This document shows positions 33,458-43,400 of a stretch of 64,000 bases of DNA, in pieces. The DNA is from CAVQJU01 sp963755195 (GTDB taxonomy: Bacteria > Acidobacteriota > Vicinamibacteria > Vicinamibacterales > CAVVIG01), in the NCBI GenBank assembly GCA_963755195.1, contig CAVWIZ010000006.1:806001-870000 (forward strand), read 5' to 3'. Under the pieces are notes generated by a model that did no database searches, was not told the origin of the DNA, and saw nothing but the letters and a program-made list of their open reading frames with translations. The first letter of the stretch is position 1, and every line of letters begins with the position of its first letter. A program made the translations under genes and the position numbers.

Positions 33458-34852
33458 TCAAAACGCGAGGATCGTCTGAATCATCGGCATCCAGCCAGTC
33501 ATACCTGCCGTGTACGGAGTAAAGGCTCCGCTATAAGGAGCTCTTTGAACCCGCATCAGCTCAGCGTTCAACCAGAGACGCTCGGTTGGAAGAAAATGCC
33601 ATTTGACGCCGCCGGCGTACTCCCACGAATCGCCGAACTGTCCAAAGACCATGGAGTCGCGGCCATACACAAGCAGCTTCTTCGGAATCACAAAATAGCT
33701 GGCTGACAGTTCGCTGCCGTGGTCGGACGTCGATGCGAGCGGAAGCGGGCCGTCAGCTTCGAAGTCGTTGAGCCACCGAAAGAAGTATTGCCCGTTGACC
33801 GCAAGCCCGTTCCACTTGATGCCGCCGTCGATCGCCCACATGCGGTAGGTGGCCACGTCGACGGTCACTCCTGGCGCAAAGGCTCCAGTCGAGAAGGTCA
33901 GCACGCCGTCGGAGTTGTACAACGACGTGTTCTCGGGACTCGATTGATCGAGATTTGAAAAACGATCTTCCCGGGATCTCGTGAACGCCGTACCGATTCG
34001 AATACGAGTCTTGTTGGAGGCAAAATAGTCATCGTACATGTTGCGTGATTTGCCGGGCTCGCCATAATCGCCCAGCGGTTCCCACCAGACACTGCTCGAA
34101 AACAGTAGATGTGTGTCGATCTTGTTCGCCGAGATATTCAGCGTATTGAGACCGTTGCCGACGAACGCCAAATAGTTCAGCCCCTTCACAGGTTCCCCGT
34201 TCGCCCAGAGCCCCTGGGTGAAGCCGGGGCGAAAGAAGTTGTCCGACATGCTCCGATCGGTTGCCGTGAAAAACGGGAACGTATTGACAAGCGATCGGCT
34301 GCCTGGAACACCCGTGTAACCTCCTGTGAGGGCAAAGGCCTTGTTGAATTGCCAGCCGATGTTCCCGGCGACGACGATTGACGCGGCGCCGGCGGACGTC
34401 CAGACGGTGCTGCTATAGCGCAGCCTTTTGTCGAATATGTAGCCGCCCAGGATGAACATCGTGCGATTGACCGTGATGTCATTGCGCCTATTCACATCGC
34501 GGACAACACCCAGATGGTCGGTGAACGTCTCGTCCGATGATTGTGTATTGAGATATCGGACTTGGGTATTGACGTTGAACTTCAGCAGGAAAGGCACTTC
34601 ATCGTCGTCGGGAGTTTGCCAGATGACGATTCCATCTTGGTAACGTTCAACCTTCTTTGGTTCCGTCTGAATCTGGGCGTTCGGCGGCGGAGTCGCTGGA
34701 TCGTCCGATTGAGAAGACTGAGTGACAGCGGTCGTCTCCGGAGTGGCTGGTTGAGACCCCGAGGTCTGTCCATATGCGGAACTCGCCAGCAACATGACTG
34801 ACGTCGCTGTTAACGCGAGTGGGAGTCTCACGGAGCCGCGGCGCGCGAACAA
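33458..34852 (-). CDS. OprP-like porin, tandem paralogue
   Basis: A 464-residue exported barrel. The signal peptide ends near 'LLASSAYGQT', followed by a Pro/Thr-rich linker. Strands such as 'FLLKFNVNTQVRYLNTQSSD', 'RTMFILGGYIFDKRLRYSST' and 'YFVIPKKLLVYGRDSMVFGQ' are paralogous to the porin at 31809, but it lacks the DUF3011-like module. It ends in '...MIQTILAF' with terminal Phe. It overlaps or abuts the start region of the next porin and lies 40 bp after the DcaP-like gene, in the serine dehydratase operon. Confidence 0.75.
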   Translation of the reverse strand: MFARRGSVRLPLALTATSVMLLASSAYGQTSGSQPATPETTAVTQSSQSDDPATPPPNAQIQTEPKKVERYQDGIVIWQTPDDDEVPFLLKFNVNTQVRYLNTQSSDETFTDHLGVVRDVNRRNDITVNRTMFILGGYIFDKRLRYSSTVWTSAGAASIVVAGNIGWQFNKAFALTGGYTGVPGSRSLVNTFPFFTATDRSMSDNFFRPGFTQGLWANGEPVKGLNYLAFVGNGLNTLNISANKIDTHLLFSSSVWWEPLGDYGEPGKSRNMYDDYFASNKTRIRIGTAFTRSREDRFSNLDQSSPENTSLYNSDGVLTFSTGAFAPGVTVDVATYRMWAIDGGIKWNGLAVNGQYFFRWLNDFEADGPLPLASTSDHGSELSASYFVIPKKLLVYGRDSMVFGQFGDSWEYAGGVKWHFLPTERLWLNAELMRVQRAPYSGAFTPYTAGMTGWMPMIQTILAF

Positions 34853-34892
34853 GGATGGCCTCCTTCAGGCAACCGAGAAGCCACCGGTCCGG

Positions 34893-36098
34893 CTAGCCTC
34901 CCAACTTGTACGAGAAGTTGTATTTGAATGAGAACTGCACCTTTACCCCGTCGCTGTGAAAACCGTCGGAAAAGTTCTCGCGGCGCCCCCATTGCAACTC
35001 GCCGCCGATCATCACGTTCGGCACCGGCGTATACAGCAGGTTGCCGAGGAAGTACTTGCCCGCCTTGAACGCGTTGGGTGCCTGCGCGTCCGTGTTGTCG
35101 ATGTCCTGGCTGGAGTAGCCCACCGCGGTGCTGAACTTGCTGTTCCAGGCGTGATCGAGGAACGCGAGGATGCCCGTGATGGGCAGCGGCTTGCCGAGAA
35201 GCGGCGTGACCGGGTTCGACAGGTTGTTCTGGACGCCGATGTCCACCGGCGAGTCCTGCATGTAGTTCTCAATGCCGCGCCCGTAGGCGTACTGGAGCCG
35301 GAGCGCGTCGTTCTTGCTGACGTTGACGATGGAGGAGAAGTTCAGCCCCCAGCCGACGACGCTGTCGCCCAGCTCGAACTTGTCGGCCAGCACATCGTCC
35401 CACGTGATCTTCCGGAGCATGCCGCCGACCCTGACGTATCCCCATTTCTGGCCGGCCTTGTACGCGCCGGACAGGTCGGGCATCGTGGACCGCGCCTTGA
35501 TGTTCTTGAGCTCGATGCGATCCGCGTAGATGCCCGCATCGCCGCTCGCGCCGGGCCGTTCCAGCGCGAACATCAAGGTGTTGTCGCCTTTGATCGGCGT
35601 CCACCGCACCTGCACGTTCCGGAAGAACACCATGCCGGTCGGCCCCCAGTACTCGAGCGAGTTCGGCCAGACATCCGGATCCGTAAACGGGCTGTCGCTC
35701 TGGCCCGCTCCGAACGCCCCGAGCTCGCCCCAGGCGTAGCGCAACCGGATCGTCGTCTGGCCGGCATCGACGCCGGTGCCGAACATGTCGAACTCGAACC
35801 TCGTCTTGAGCTCGCCCATGCCGGTGGGTGACGACGTCCTGACGCCGAGCCGGGACTGGCGCACGCCAGCGAAGGTGCTGTTGTCCTTGCCGTACTGCTC
35901 GTTGAACGAGGGCAGCTTGGTCACCCTCATCGTGTCGAACCAGCTCGGGTCGATCTGCGTGAAGTTCTGGCCGATATCGATCATCGCGAACCCGTAGATC
36001 TCCATCGACGGCTTCGGTTCTTGCGCCGGCTGGCCCTGAGCTCGAGCGCTCGAGGCCGCGAGACCGACGAGCGCAAACACCACAATCAGTCGCTTCAT
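34893..36098 (-). CDS. DcaP-like outer-membrane porin
   Basis: A 401-residue exported barrel with signal peptide 'VVFALVGLAASSARAQ'. The opening 'SMEIYGFAMIDIGQNFTQID' and 'QSRLGVRTSSPTGMGELKTR' are the hallmarks of the DcaP family. Later features are 'RLRYAWGELGAFGAGQSDSP' and 'DALRLQYAYGRGIENYM'. DcaP-type trimers pass dicarboxylates and other small anions. It lies 60 bp downstream of the serine dehydratase gene, so the operon couples uptake through the outer membrane to periplasmic conversion. Confidence 0.85.
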   Translation of the reverse strand: MKRLIVVFALVGLAASSARAQGQPAQEPKPSMEIYGFAMIDIGQNFTQIDPSWFDTMRVTKLPSFNEQYGKDNSTFAGVRQSRLGVRTSSPTGMGELKTRFEFDMFGTGVDAGQTTIRLRYAWGELGAFGAGQSDSPFTDPDVWPNSLEYWGPTGMVFFRNVQVRWTPIKGDNTLMFALERPGASGDAGIYADRIELKNIKARSTMPDLSGAYKAGQKWGYVRVGGMLRKITWDDVLADKFELGDSVVGWGLNFSSIVNVSKNDALRLQYAYGRGIENYMQDSPVDIGVQNNLSNPVTPLLGKPLPITGILAFLDHAWNSKFSTAVGYSSQDIDNTDAQAPNAFKAGKYFLGNLLYTPVPNVMIGGELQWGRRENFSDGFHSDGVKVQFSFKYNFSYKLGG

Positions 36099-36158
36099 TT
36101 GAGTTCAGCCTTCCCCTTACGTTGAAGGGTTCACACGTCTTCATCGAGCTCCGCTCGA

Positions 36159-37814
36159 TCAGCAGAGCACGACGGAGAGTGCGAGACCAGCCTCGCTTGT
36201 TTCCTTGTACTTACTGTTCATGTCCTTCGCGGTCTGGGCCAGGGCCGTCACGGTGGCATCGAAATCGATGCGGTGGCGGGACGCGATCTCGTTGCTGGCG
36301 ATCGCGTAGGCGGTCCAGGCCTTGACTGCGCCGAAGGCGCAGCGCTCGATGCACGGTACCTGCACGTAACCGGCGACCGGGTCGCACGTCATGCCCAGGT
36401 GATGCTCCAGGGCCGATTCGGCAGCATTCTCGACGACACGCGATTCTGCGTCGTACACCGTAGCGGTCAATGCCGCAGCCATCGACGACGCCACGCCTAT
36501 CTCTGCCTGGCAGCCGCCCTCGGCCGCAGACAGCGTCGCATGGTGCTTGCAGAGGTAGCCGACCGCCGCAGCCGCGAGCATGCCGTCACGGACCTTCTGC
36601 CGATCGACTTTCCGGACCTCGAGGAGCCCGTAGACCAGCGCCGGCATCACGCCGGCGGAGCCGCCCGTCGGCGCCGTGATCACGAGGTGGCCGCGCCCGT
36701 TCTCTTCGGATGCCGCTATCGCAAATGCCGACAGCGTGCCGATACCGCGGTCCGCTTGATACTTCTCGTCCATGGCGCGCTTGTAAATGGTTGCGGCCTT
36801 GCTGTGCAGCTTGATCGGACCCGGCAGCACGTCGTCTTCCGGCATCGAAAGCCCGGACTTCACCGTCGCGACCATCGCGTTGATGATCTTGTCGACGAAG
36901 GCGTTGACCTCCGCTTCCGATTTGCCCGAGATCGACGTCTCGTTCGCCATGATGACTTTGGCGATCGAGATCTTGTTGTTGTCGGCGTGGGCCCGCAGCT
37001 CTTTCATCGTCCTGAACGGGTACTTCGGCGGGTTCTTCTTCGGGGGCGTATACCCTTTCCACTCGATGAATCCACCGCCCACTGAGTAGTACTCCTGCTC
37101 GAGCAACACGTCGCTACCGGCGAGGAGCTTGACCGTCATCGTGTTCGGGTGTTTGAAATCGCCCTTGGTGGCATCGTAGATGACGTCCTTGAGGCTCACA
37201 TCGATCGACTTGTTACCGAGCTTCACCGGGAAAACCTGGTCTGGCTTGTCGCGCAGGCCGTCCAGGAATTTCGGATCGACCGTTGCCGGTTCCTTCCCGA
37301 CCAGGCCCGCGAGCGCGGCGCGCTCCGTGCCGTGTCCCTTGCCTGTCGCGCTGAGGCTTCCGAACAGGTTCACCTGAAGCTTTGTCGCCTTGTCGAGCTT
37401 GTCGGCGGGCAGCTTGGTGGCCTGCTGGTAGAAGTCGTAGGTAATGCGCATCGGACCAATCGTGTGCGAGCTGGACGGGCCTGGGCCCACCTTGTAGAAC
37501 TCGTCCACGGTCGTCAACACCGGCCCCGCTCCCTTCTTGACCACGTCCAGGTCGGCGGCCAACGGGACGCCGGGCGCAGCGGCCGCCGGCGCTTCGGCTG
37601 CCGGCGGCGGGGCGGTCTTTTCAGTCTCCGCTCGCGTGCAGCCGTTCATCACCGCGGCCGCCGAGATTACGGCGCTGCGCATGATGAACTTCCGGCGGTC
37701 GAGGCCGGCCGGAATCTCCGATGGCACCTGGGCCGAGGCAAGCGGATCCGCACGGTCATCGTCTCGCAGTGATGCCGCCGACACATTCGGTCTCGCGTCT
37801 TCTCTCTCGGACAT
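36159..37814 (-). CDS. sdaA: L-serine dehydratase with a Tat-type signal
   Basis: Single-chain iron-sulfur L-serine ammonia-lyase (serine to pyruvate plus ammonia). The beta domain starts at about 98 ('YKVGPGPSSSHTIGPMR'), and the alpha domain spans about 275-545. The three cluster Cys are kept: 'AEGGCQAEIG', 'MTCDPVAGY' and 'VQVPCIERC'. What is unusual is the front: about 38 charged residues, then 'DRRKFIM' and a hydrophobic stretch ending 'VMNGCT', a Tat signal with a lipobox-like Cys59. Cytoplasmic SdaA has no such leader. It has an AGGAG site and a sigma-54-type promoter about 60 bp upstream, and leads the operon of three porins, an amidohydrolase and a glutaminase. Confidence 0.88.
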   Translation of the reverse strand: MSEREDARPNVSAASLRDDDRADPLASAQVPSEIPAGLDRRKFIMRSAVISAAAVMNGCTRAETEKTAPPPAAEAPAAAAPGVPLAADLDVVKKGAGPVLTTVDEFYKVGPGPSSSHTIGPMRITYDFYQQATKLPADKLDKATKLQVNLFGSLSATGKGHGTERAALAGLVGKEPATVDPKFLDGLRDKPDQVFPVKLGNKSIDVSLKDVIYDATKGDFKHPNTMTVKLLAGSDVLLEQEYYSVGGGFIEWKGYTPPKKNPPKYPFRTMKELRAHADNNKISIAKVIMANETSISGKSEAEVNAFVDKIINAMVATVKSGLSMPEDDVLPGPIKLHSKAATIYKRAMDEKYQADRGIGTLSAFAIAASEENGRGHLVITAPTGGSAGVMPALVYGLLEVRKVDRQKVRDGMLAAAAVGYLCKHHATLSAAEGGCQAEIGVASSMAAALTATVYDAESRVVENAAESALEHHLGMTCDPVAGYVQVPCIERCAFGAVKAWTAYAIASNEIASRHRIDFDATVTALAQTAKDMNSKYKETSEAGLALSVVLC

Positions 37815-37875
37815 GGACGTTCTCCTTGTTCACACGCAGTTCACTCGCGCGCCGGCGGCGCACTGACCGTGGGAT

Positions 37876-37895
37876 GAGCAGAGGTCGTGCCACTT
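37876..37895 (-). promoter_or_regulatory. Sigma-54-type promoter of the sdaA operon
   Basis: On the minus strand AAGTGGCACGACCTCTGCTC: TGGCACG is a full -24 box, then GC ten bases after GG. The start point would be near 37866, giving a leader of about 50 bases to the AGGAG site and the ATG at 37814. Confidence 0.65.
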
Positions 37896-38039
37896 GCGGG
37901 GAACACGCCCTGCGGATTGCCCAACGAGATATTACTGTGGAAAACCCGCGATCACTGAGGAAACCCGCGCCGCCAGTGACGGCCACGGTCGACAGACCGG
38001 GTTTTCATGGCCCGCCTGCTTGATTTCCGCGAGACCCAC

Positions 38040-38114
38040 CTCCGATCCATCGGAGCCACAGTTGGTGCTTCGGAGGCTATCGGACTGGGCGAGGACAACT
38101 CCGATTCTTCGGAG
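38040..38114. promoter_or_regulatory. Paired CTCCG-N6-CGGAG palindromes, candidate enhancer
   Basis: CTCCGATCCATCGGAG at 38040-38055 and CTCCGATTCTTCGGAG at 38099-38114, with a half site CGGAGG between them and GGTCGGAGACC at 38125. Centres are 59 bp apart. The second is 100 bp before the -24 of the small gene; the first is about 155 bp from the -24 of sdaA. Confidence 0.6.
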
Positions 38115-38203
38115 GCAGACGATTGGTCGGAGACCGGCTGGCTGGCCAGAGTCACTTCATGAAGACTTGCGCGCCCGCCGGCCACCACGAAACTCGCGAC
38201 CGG

Positions 38204-38222
38204 GTTGGCACCCAAACTGCTT
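38204..38222 (+). promoter_or_regulatory. Sigma-54-type promoter of the first ABM-like gene
   Basis: GTTGGCACCCAAACTGCTT: GG at 38207-38208, ten bases, GC at 38219-38220. TTGGCAC and TGCTT match the consensus well. The ATG follows at 38281. Confidence 0.65.
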
Positions 38223-38280
38223 GAGGGTAGGTGTCACTCGCTGCGCGACGTCCGACAAACGGCTGGTAGGTGTGGTAACG

Positions 38281-38616
38281 ATGGAAACGCTTGCAGTCCG
38301 CATGACCCTCACGTGGCACGTGGCCCAGGGGGAAGACACGTCGATCGTGTCCGCGCTGCAAAGGCTGATGGAACGGACGCGGGCGACACTCGGCTGCACG
38401 CGCTGTTCGTTGTCCACAGACATTGGCACGCGAATCGAGATTCGCTACGTGGCCGACTGGGAAAGCGAACGCGACGCGCAGCGTCATATCCGCTCGAGCG
38501 ACTTCACCAGGCTGGCCGAACTGATGGAACAGGCCACGGAGCCTCCAACCGTTGAGTTCGCTATTCCAACGGGAATTTGCGGTCTCGAGTACGCGGAGAA
38601 GGTCAGACGAATGTAA
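38281..38616 (+). CDS. Small ABM-like (dimeric alpha/beta barrel) protein, paralogue 1
   Basis: A 111-residue protein that reads like an antibiotic-biosynthesis-monooxygenase-type domain: strand 'AVRMTLTWHVAQGE', helix 'IVSALQRLMERTRA', strand 'GCTRCSLSTDIGTRIEIRYV', helix 'ESERDAQRHIRSSDFTRLAE', strand 'TVEFAIPTG'. Two Cys two residues apart (CTRC) are kept in the paralogue at 45783. It is not known what it does; such folds include haem-degrading enzymes, quinol monooxygenases and regulators. It has its own sigma-54-type promoter and the palindrome array upstream. A longer frame opens further upstream, but the ATG at 38281 matches the paralogue. Confidence 0.7.
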   Translation: METLAVRMTLTWHVAQGEDTSIVSALQRLMERTRATLGCTRCSLSTDIGTRIEIRYVADWESERDAQRHIRSSDFTRLAELMEQATEPPTVEFAIPTGICGLEYAEKVRRM

Positions 38617-38634
38617 TCGGCTTCGGTCGTCGGG

Positions 38635-40479
38635 TCAGGTGGCCCAGCGTTTGACGCTCGCGGTGTCCTGAACGGCGGGGAGAGGCACGACGATCTCCAG
38701 GCGCGTCCCGGCGGGCCCGGATCGAATCTCGATCGTGCCTCCCATCACTTCCAGACGCTCGTTCATGCTGATCAAGCCGAGCCCTTTGCCCCAGGCCGCA
38801 TCGACGTCGAATCCCACGCCATCGTCGGCGATCGTCAGCGCCAGCACATCGGAGCCGGCACTCAAGTGCACCGTGACCTCGCGCGCCCGGCTGTACTTGA
38901 CGGCGTTCTGCAAGGCCTCCTGCACCACTCGGAACACGCACAGCGACAAGTCGGGCGGTAGCGACGATGGCATGTGGTCGTGAATGACGGTGATTGCAAT
39001 GCCCGACTTCGACAGCTCGTGCCGAAGGCCGTTCACCGCGGCCACCAGCCCGACGAGCTGCAGCCTGGCGGGATGCAGGCGGTGCGACATATCGTGCACG
39101 CTCTTCGCGATACCATGCGCGCGATCGAGCGCCTCGTCGATCACGAGCGGCTCGACGTGGCCCTGCACAGCGCCCGTCATCAACTCGAGATCGATTGTCA
39201 GGAGCGCCACCTGCTGGCTGATGTCGTCGTGCAGTTCGCGCGCAATCCGGGCGCGCTCGGTTTCCTGCGCGTTCAGCAACCGCCCGCCGAGGTCGCGGAT
39301 GCGTTCGTAGCTTGTGCGGAGGGCTGTCTGACCTTCGCGGACCTGCCGCTCCGCCCGCCGCTTTCTCGTCCTCTGGACGAGCAAAGCCGCGATCAGCACC
39401 GACTGCGCGAGCACGAGTGCCGTCGCGCCCAAGATGTAGAGCTGATAGCGGTCCCAGACCGAGGGCTCCCGAAATCTCACGAGCACTCCGGCGGGGACAC
39501 GCGCCTCGCTGATGCCCCAGCGCCGCAGTTGCCGCCAATCGACCTGTCTGACGTTCAGAGTCTCCGAGGACATCGGGACGGCGTCGGCCCGCTCTCCGAG
39601 GAGCACCCGGAGAGCGAGCTGTCCAACAGCCTGCGCCTCCTTGGTCTGGCTCTTGAGACTGCCTCCCACGATGCCATGGTCCATTGCCGAATCCACCCAG
39701 CAATAGACGGGGGCGTTGGCGGCTGCCGCGAGGTTGTCGAGATACTCCAGCGGATGAACGATCTGGCCGGCGCCGTCCCGGTTGGCAAGCACGTAGTAGA
39801 CGATCGAATGCGCCGGCAGAGTCGAGAGCCGTGCTTCGAGGTCTTTCGTCGCGAGACCTGTCAGATAGGTGAGCGTGACTCGAGCCTCAAACGGCCGAAA
39901 CTGCTCCCGCGCCAGGCTCGCGTATTCCCGGTCGCCAATCTCGGCGCCGCTGACCACGAAGACGCGCTGCACGTCGGGTTGCAGCGTGAGGGCGAGCGCG
40001 AGCGTGCCCGTGAAGTCCAGTCCCGCTGCGACACCCGTGGAATTGGCCATACGGGGAGTGTCAGCCGAGCTCGCGAAGAAGACAACTGGCGTGTCGGAGA
40101 ACAGCTCGCTCCGATTCTCACGTACGAACTCGAGGGCGACGTCCTGCATCGCGATGATGACATCGAAGCGGTGCCCGCGGTACTTCAGGCGCAGAAAATC
40201 GCGGAAGGCGGCCTTGTACTGCGGGTCGGGAAATCTCGCCCGGTCCATGTATTCAGAGTAGTAGTCCAGGCCCCGATCGAGACCTTCATCGAAGATTCGG
40301 GGGAGCTCGCGCTCGCCGACGATGGCGATTTGCGCATCTCGCCTGGTGGAGTACAAGACCAGCGCCTGCTTCTGGGTTTCAGCGGCCGACAGGGATCCAG
40401 CCCAACCGAGCTCTCCGAGAACGACCAGTATCGGCAAGAGCCGTCGCCCGAACCGAGGGAGAAATGACACCATTCGCAT
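38635..40479 (-). CDS. NarL-type sensor histidine kinase with ABC substrate-binding sensor domain
   Basis: A 614-residue membrane kinase. It has a signal or first membrane helix at about 13-32. A periplasmic domain of the ABC_sub_bind type follows at about 37-330 ('QALVLYSTRRDAQIAIVGER', 'FDVIIAMQDVALEFV', 'DTPVVFFASSADTPRM'), then a membrane helix at about 350-372. The HisKA_3 region has the phospho-His in 'RARIARELHDDISQQVALL', and the HATPase domain has 'VVQEALQNAVKYSRA', 'DDGVGFD' and 'GLGLISMNERLEVMGG'. The gene lies 7 bp after the TonB receptor gene, so sensor and receptor are cotranscribed. Its regulator is not next to it. Confidence 0.88.
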   Translation of the reverse strand: MRMVSFLPRFGRRLLPILVVLGELGWAGSLSAAETQKQALVLYSTRRDAQIAIVGERELPRIFDEGLDRGLDYYSEYMDRARFPDPQYKAAFRDFLRLKYRGHRFDVIIAMQDVALEFVRENRSELFSDTPVVFFASSADTPRMANSTGVAAGLDFTGTLALALTLQPDVQRVFVVSGAEIGDREYASLAREQFRPFEARVTLTYLTGLATKDLEARLSTLPAHSIVYYVLANRDGAGQIVHPLEYLDNLAAAANAPVYCWVDSAMDHGIVGGSLKSQTKEAQAVGQLALRVLLGERADAVPMSSETLNVRQVDWRQLRRWGISEARVPAGVLVRFREPSVWDRYQLYILGATALVLAQSVLIAALLVQRTRKRRAERQVREGQTALRTSYERIRDLGGRLLNAQETERARIARELHDDISQQVALLTIDLELMTGAVQGHVEPLVIDEALDRAHGIAKSVHDMSHRLHPARLQLVGLVAAVNGLRHELSKSGIAITVIHDHMPSSLPPDLSLCVFRVVQEALQNAVKYSRAREVTVHLSAGSDVLALTIADDGVGFDVDAAWGKGLGLISMNERLEVMGGTIEIRSGPAGTRLEIVVPLPAVQDTASVKRWAT

Positions 40480-40486
40480 GTCGATG

Positions 40487-43400
40487 TCAGAACTCCAGCT
40501 CGGCGGTGACCTTGAAGAGCCGCGGCGTCATGATGGTCAACGGCTGCAGCCATGTCCCGCCGGGGACGAATGTGTTGTTGTACGTCAGCACGGCGCTCGA
40601 GTTCAGCGCGTTGTAGATCTCGATCCCGATCAGGGTCCGCGAGCGGCCATACGTCAGGCTCTTGGCTACTCGCAAGTCGAGCTGATTGATGCGATCGCCG
40701 TACATCGCACCTGGCGCCACCAGATTCACCGTCACATTGGGCGCATTGCCCGAGAGATTTCTCCCGAGAGACGGCGCCACCGCCGAATTCGGCGCCGCGT
40801 AGTTTGCCGCCAGCATCGCCCCGGGTTTGCTCTGAAACGTCGCCGACACCTGCACGTCGGCTTTCGGCACCAGGAAGGAGGCGAGACCTCGCGCCTGCGT
40901 GAGCACGCCGAATGCGACATGGCAGTACGGGCTCACAGGGGTCACCGCGGAGCTCTGCAGACCGGCGCCGAAGGCACTCGTGCCCGTGACCGTCGTGGCG
41001 AGCTCCGGCAGGTGCGCGCGGACGTCGCAGCTGTCGGCGACGGTCTGGCCCGTGCTCGTACCGCCCACGAGCAGGAAACGTTTGCCGATCTGGACGTTGG
41101 CCGTCACGTCGACGCTGTTGAAGTACTGAGACCACGTGCCATACCCGGTCGAGTCGGCGATGAGGTTGTTGACCTGCCCGGACTTGTCGGGGACGACGTC
41201 ATAGAGCCCCGACACGACATAACCGCCTCCTCCAGGCAATCGGGGATCGACGGGAGCGACGATGCTGAACGGCGTCAGGTCGGCTGGCTGCACCGACAGA
41301 TTGTCAGCGACGAAAAATCCGCGATACCGGCGCCGGGTGTACGTCACGTCCACCGAAGAACGCGGCCCAATCTGCTGCTGAATCGAGACGCCAAGGCTCC
41401 AGTCCGACGGACGCACACCCCGGCCGGCGAGAACGCCCGCCGCGAAGTTGTTCGTCAGGACGTTCTGGCCGAAGCTCGTATTCGAGATCACGCCGCACAA
41501 GTCGCCGCCGCTCGCGCGAAGATCCTGCACGGCGGCGTTCAGCAGATCGCAGTCGGGCACGAAATTGCGATTGGCATCGGTCCAGGCCCGCGTCACGCCG
41601 GCGGTCCCAAACACAGATGTCGTCTGCGGCATCCGCAGGGTGGGATTGGTGTTGGCGTAGTTGCCCGAGATGCCCACACCCTCGAGGTATTTCCCCACGC
41701 TGATCTTGAACGCCGTCTTGCCGGTCCCGAACACGTCGTATGCGACCCCCACCCTGGGCGTCACGTCCGTATAGCTGTCGATGCCACGGGTTTCCGGAAC
41801 GACAATCGGAGTTGGCAGAAACCTCGAGGGCCCTTCCTGCTGCCGAGGAAACCAGCTGCTTGCCCGATCGAACCGGATCGCACCCTGCAGCGTCAGGCGA
41901 TGGCGGGTCCATTGTTCCTGGGCGAACAGACCGTCCCAGGCCGCGCGCGCGTTGTTCACCCATGGCGAAATGGACTCGGTCAGCTGATTCGGCTCGCCGT
42001 TGTTGACGCGATATGTGAGGTTCTGGCTGTTCGTGTACCAGGTCCGATCGTCGGTCATCAGCGTGTGCTGGTACCCGATCTTCAGGCTGTGCGTGCCTGT
42101 GACGTACGAGACCGCGCCCTTCCACAGGTACGAGCCGGTGCGGGCCACACTGAAGTCCTGCGATCGGTAGACCAACCCCGGTATGTTGCCGTTTGCCGCG
42201 CAGCCGCTCGCGCACTGTTCGGCCACGCGAATCAGGTCGCGCGTAGGATTCGGCGAGCGTTCGAAGTTGCCGACACCGAAAGACGTCCCGCCAAAACCCG
42301 CTTCGACGAGGAACCGGTTGGTGAGGGGCGATGACCATCTCGCCTGAGAGACGTGGAGTGGCCTGCCGAGAACCCCGACAGCCTCCGGCGAAATCTGCGC
42401 GGGTTCCGCGAGACCGGGAGTGGCGCCCGTGCAGCGCCGGCACACGCTCTGCTGGTCCCAGAAGCCGCTGACGCGGTGCCGCGGCGTCGCCTGCCAGGTG
42501 ACGCGACCGCTGGCGTTTTCGAACGTCCTGTCGGAGTACTCTCGCTGTTTGTACTCCGGCGCGTAGAGCCACTTGGACGGATCGCCCGCGTTGAGGTTGT
42601 AGTAGACGTTCGCACTCTCTTTCGTGCTGCCGCCCGTGTGCGCGTTGACGAAATACCACACGCGGTCCCTGACGATCGCGCCACCAGACGTGCCAGAGAC
42701 GTCGTAAACGCCGGTCAACGGGGTCGCCGCTGAAACACCCTGATTGCTCAACGCCTGGGTCACGTTGTCGGATTGCAGTCTTCCGCCGGTGCCGCTGGCG
42801 AACAACGACGTGACCATCGTGTTGCCGCCGGTCCTGGGCACGATGTTCATCACCAGTCCGCCCGTTTCCACCTCGCCCAAACCGCCCGTTGTGGTGAAGG
42901 TGACCTCCTGAGCGCTGCCGACGTCGACGACGTAGCTGGTCGCCGAGTTGCCGCTCGGCGGACTTCCGATATTCAACCCGTCGACCGAAAGCCGCCCTTC
43001 GTTCGTCCGGCCACCGTGAATCGGGAACGACGTCGTCGCCGTCCCGGTGACCGTGTCGTTGACGTTGGTGACGAGCCCCGGTACGAGAACGAGCAACGCG
43101 TTGTAACTGCGAACGGTGGGAATCGATCGGACGACCTCGCCGGTCAATGTCATCTCGCGCGTCGCGCTGTGGACATCCACCACCGGAATCCCGCCGGTCA
43201 CGTTGATTGTTTCCGTCAACGGGCCAACCGCGAGCTCCGCATTCACCGTCGCTGTAAACGACCCCGTCAGTTCGACGCCGCCCTGCCGGAAAGGACTCCA
43301 GCCCGCGAGGGTGAAACTCACGGCATAGACGCCCGCTCGTAAGTCCTCGATGCGGTACAGCCCGGCGCCATCGGTCAACGCCGCTCGGACTTTCTCGATC

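Larger units (their letters stand above)
37815..38280. promoter_or_regulatory. Divergent regulatory region with two sigma-54-type promoters and shared palindromes
   Basis: About 465 bp without a gene, between sdaA and the small gene at 38281. A minus-strand sigma-54-type promoter (37876) faces sdaA, a plus-strand one (38205) faces the small gene, and two identical-type palindromes (38040, 38099) plus half sites lie between. The layout is that of a divergent pair driven by one enhancer-binding protein. Confidence 0.6.

Noticed and set aside
38281..38616. A 240-codon gene starting at 37894
   Set aside because: The extra N-terminal part reads through the promoter and palindromes, and the paralogue at 45783 begins at the position equivalent to ATG 38281.
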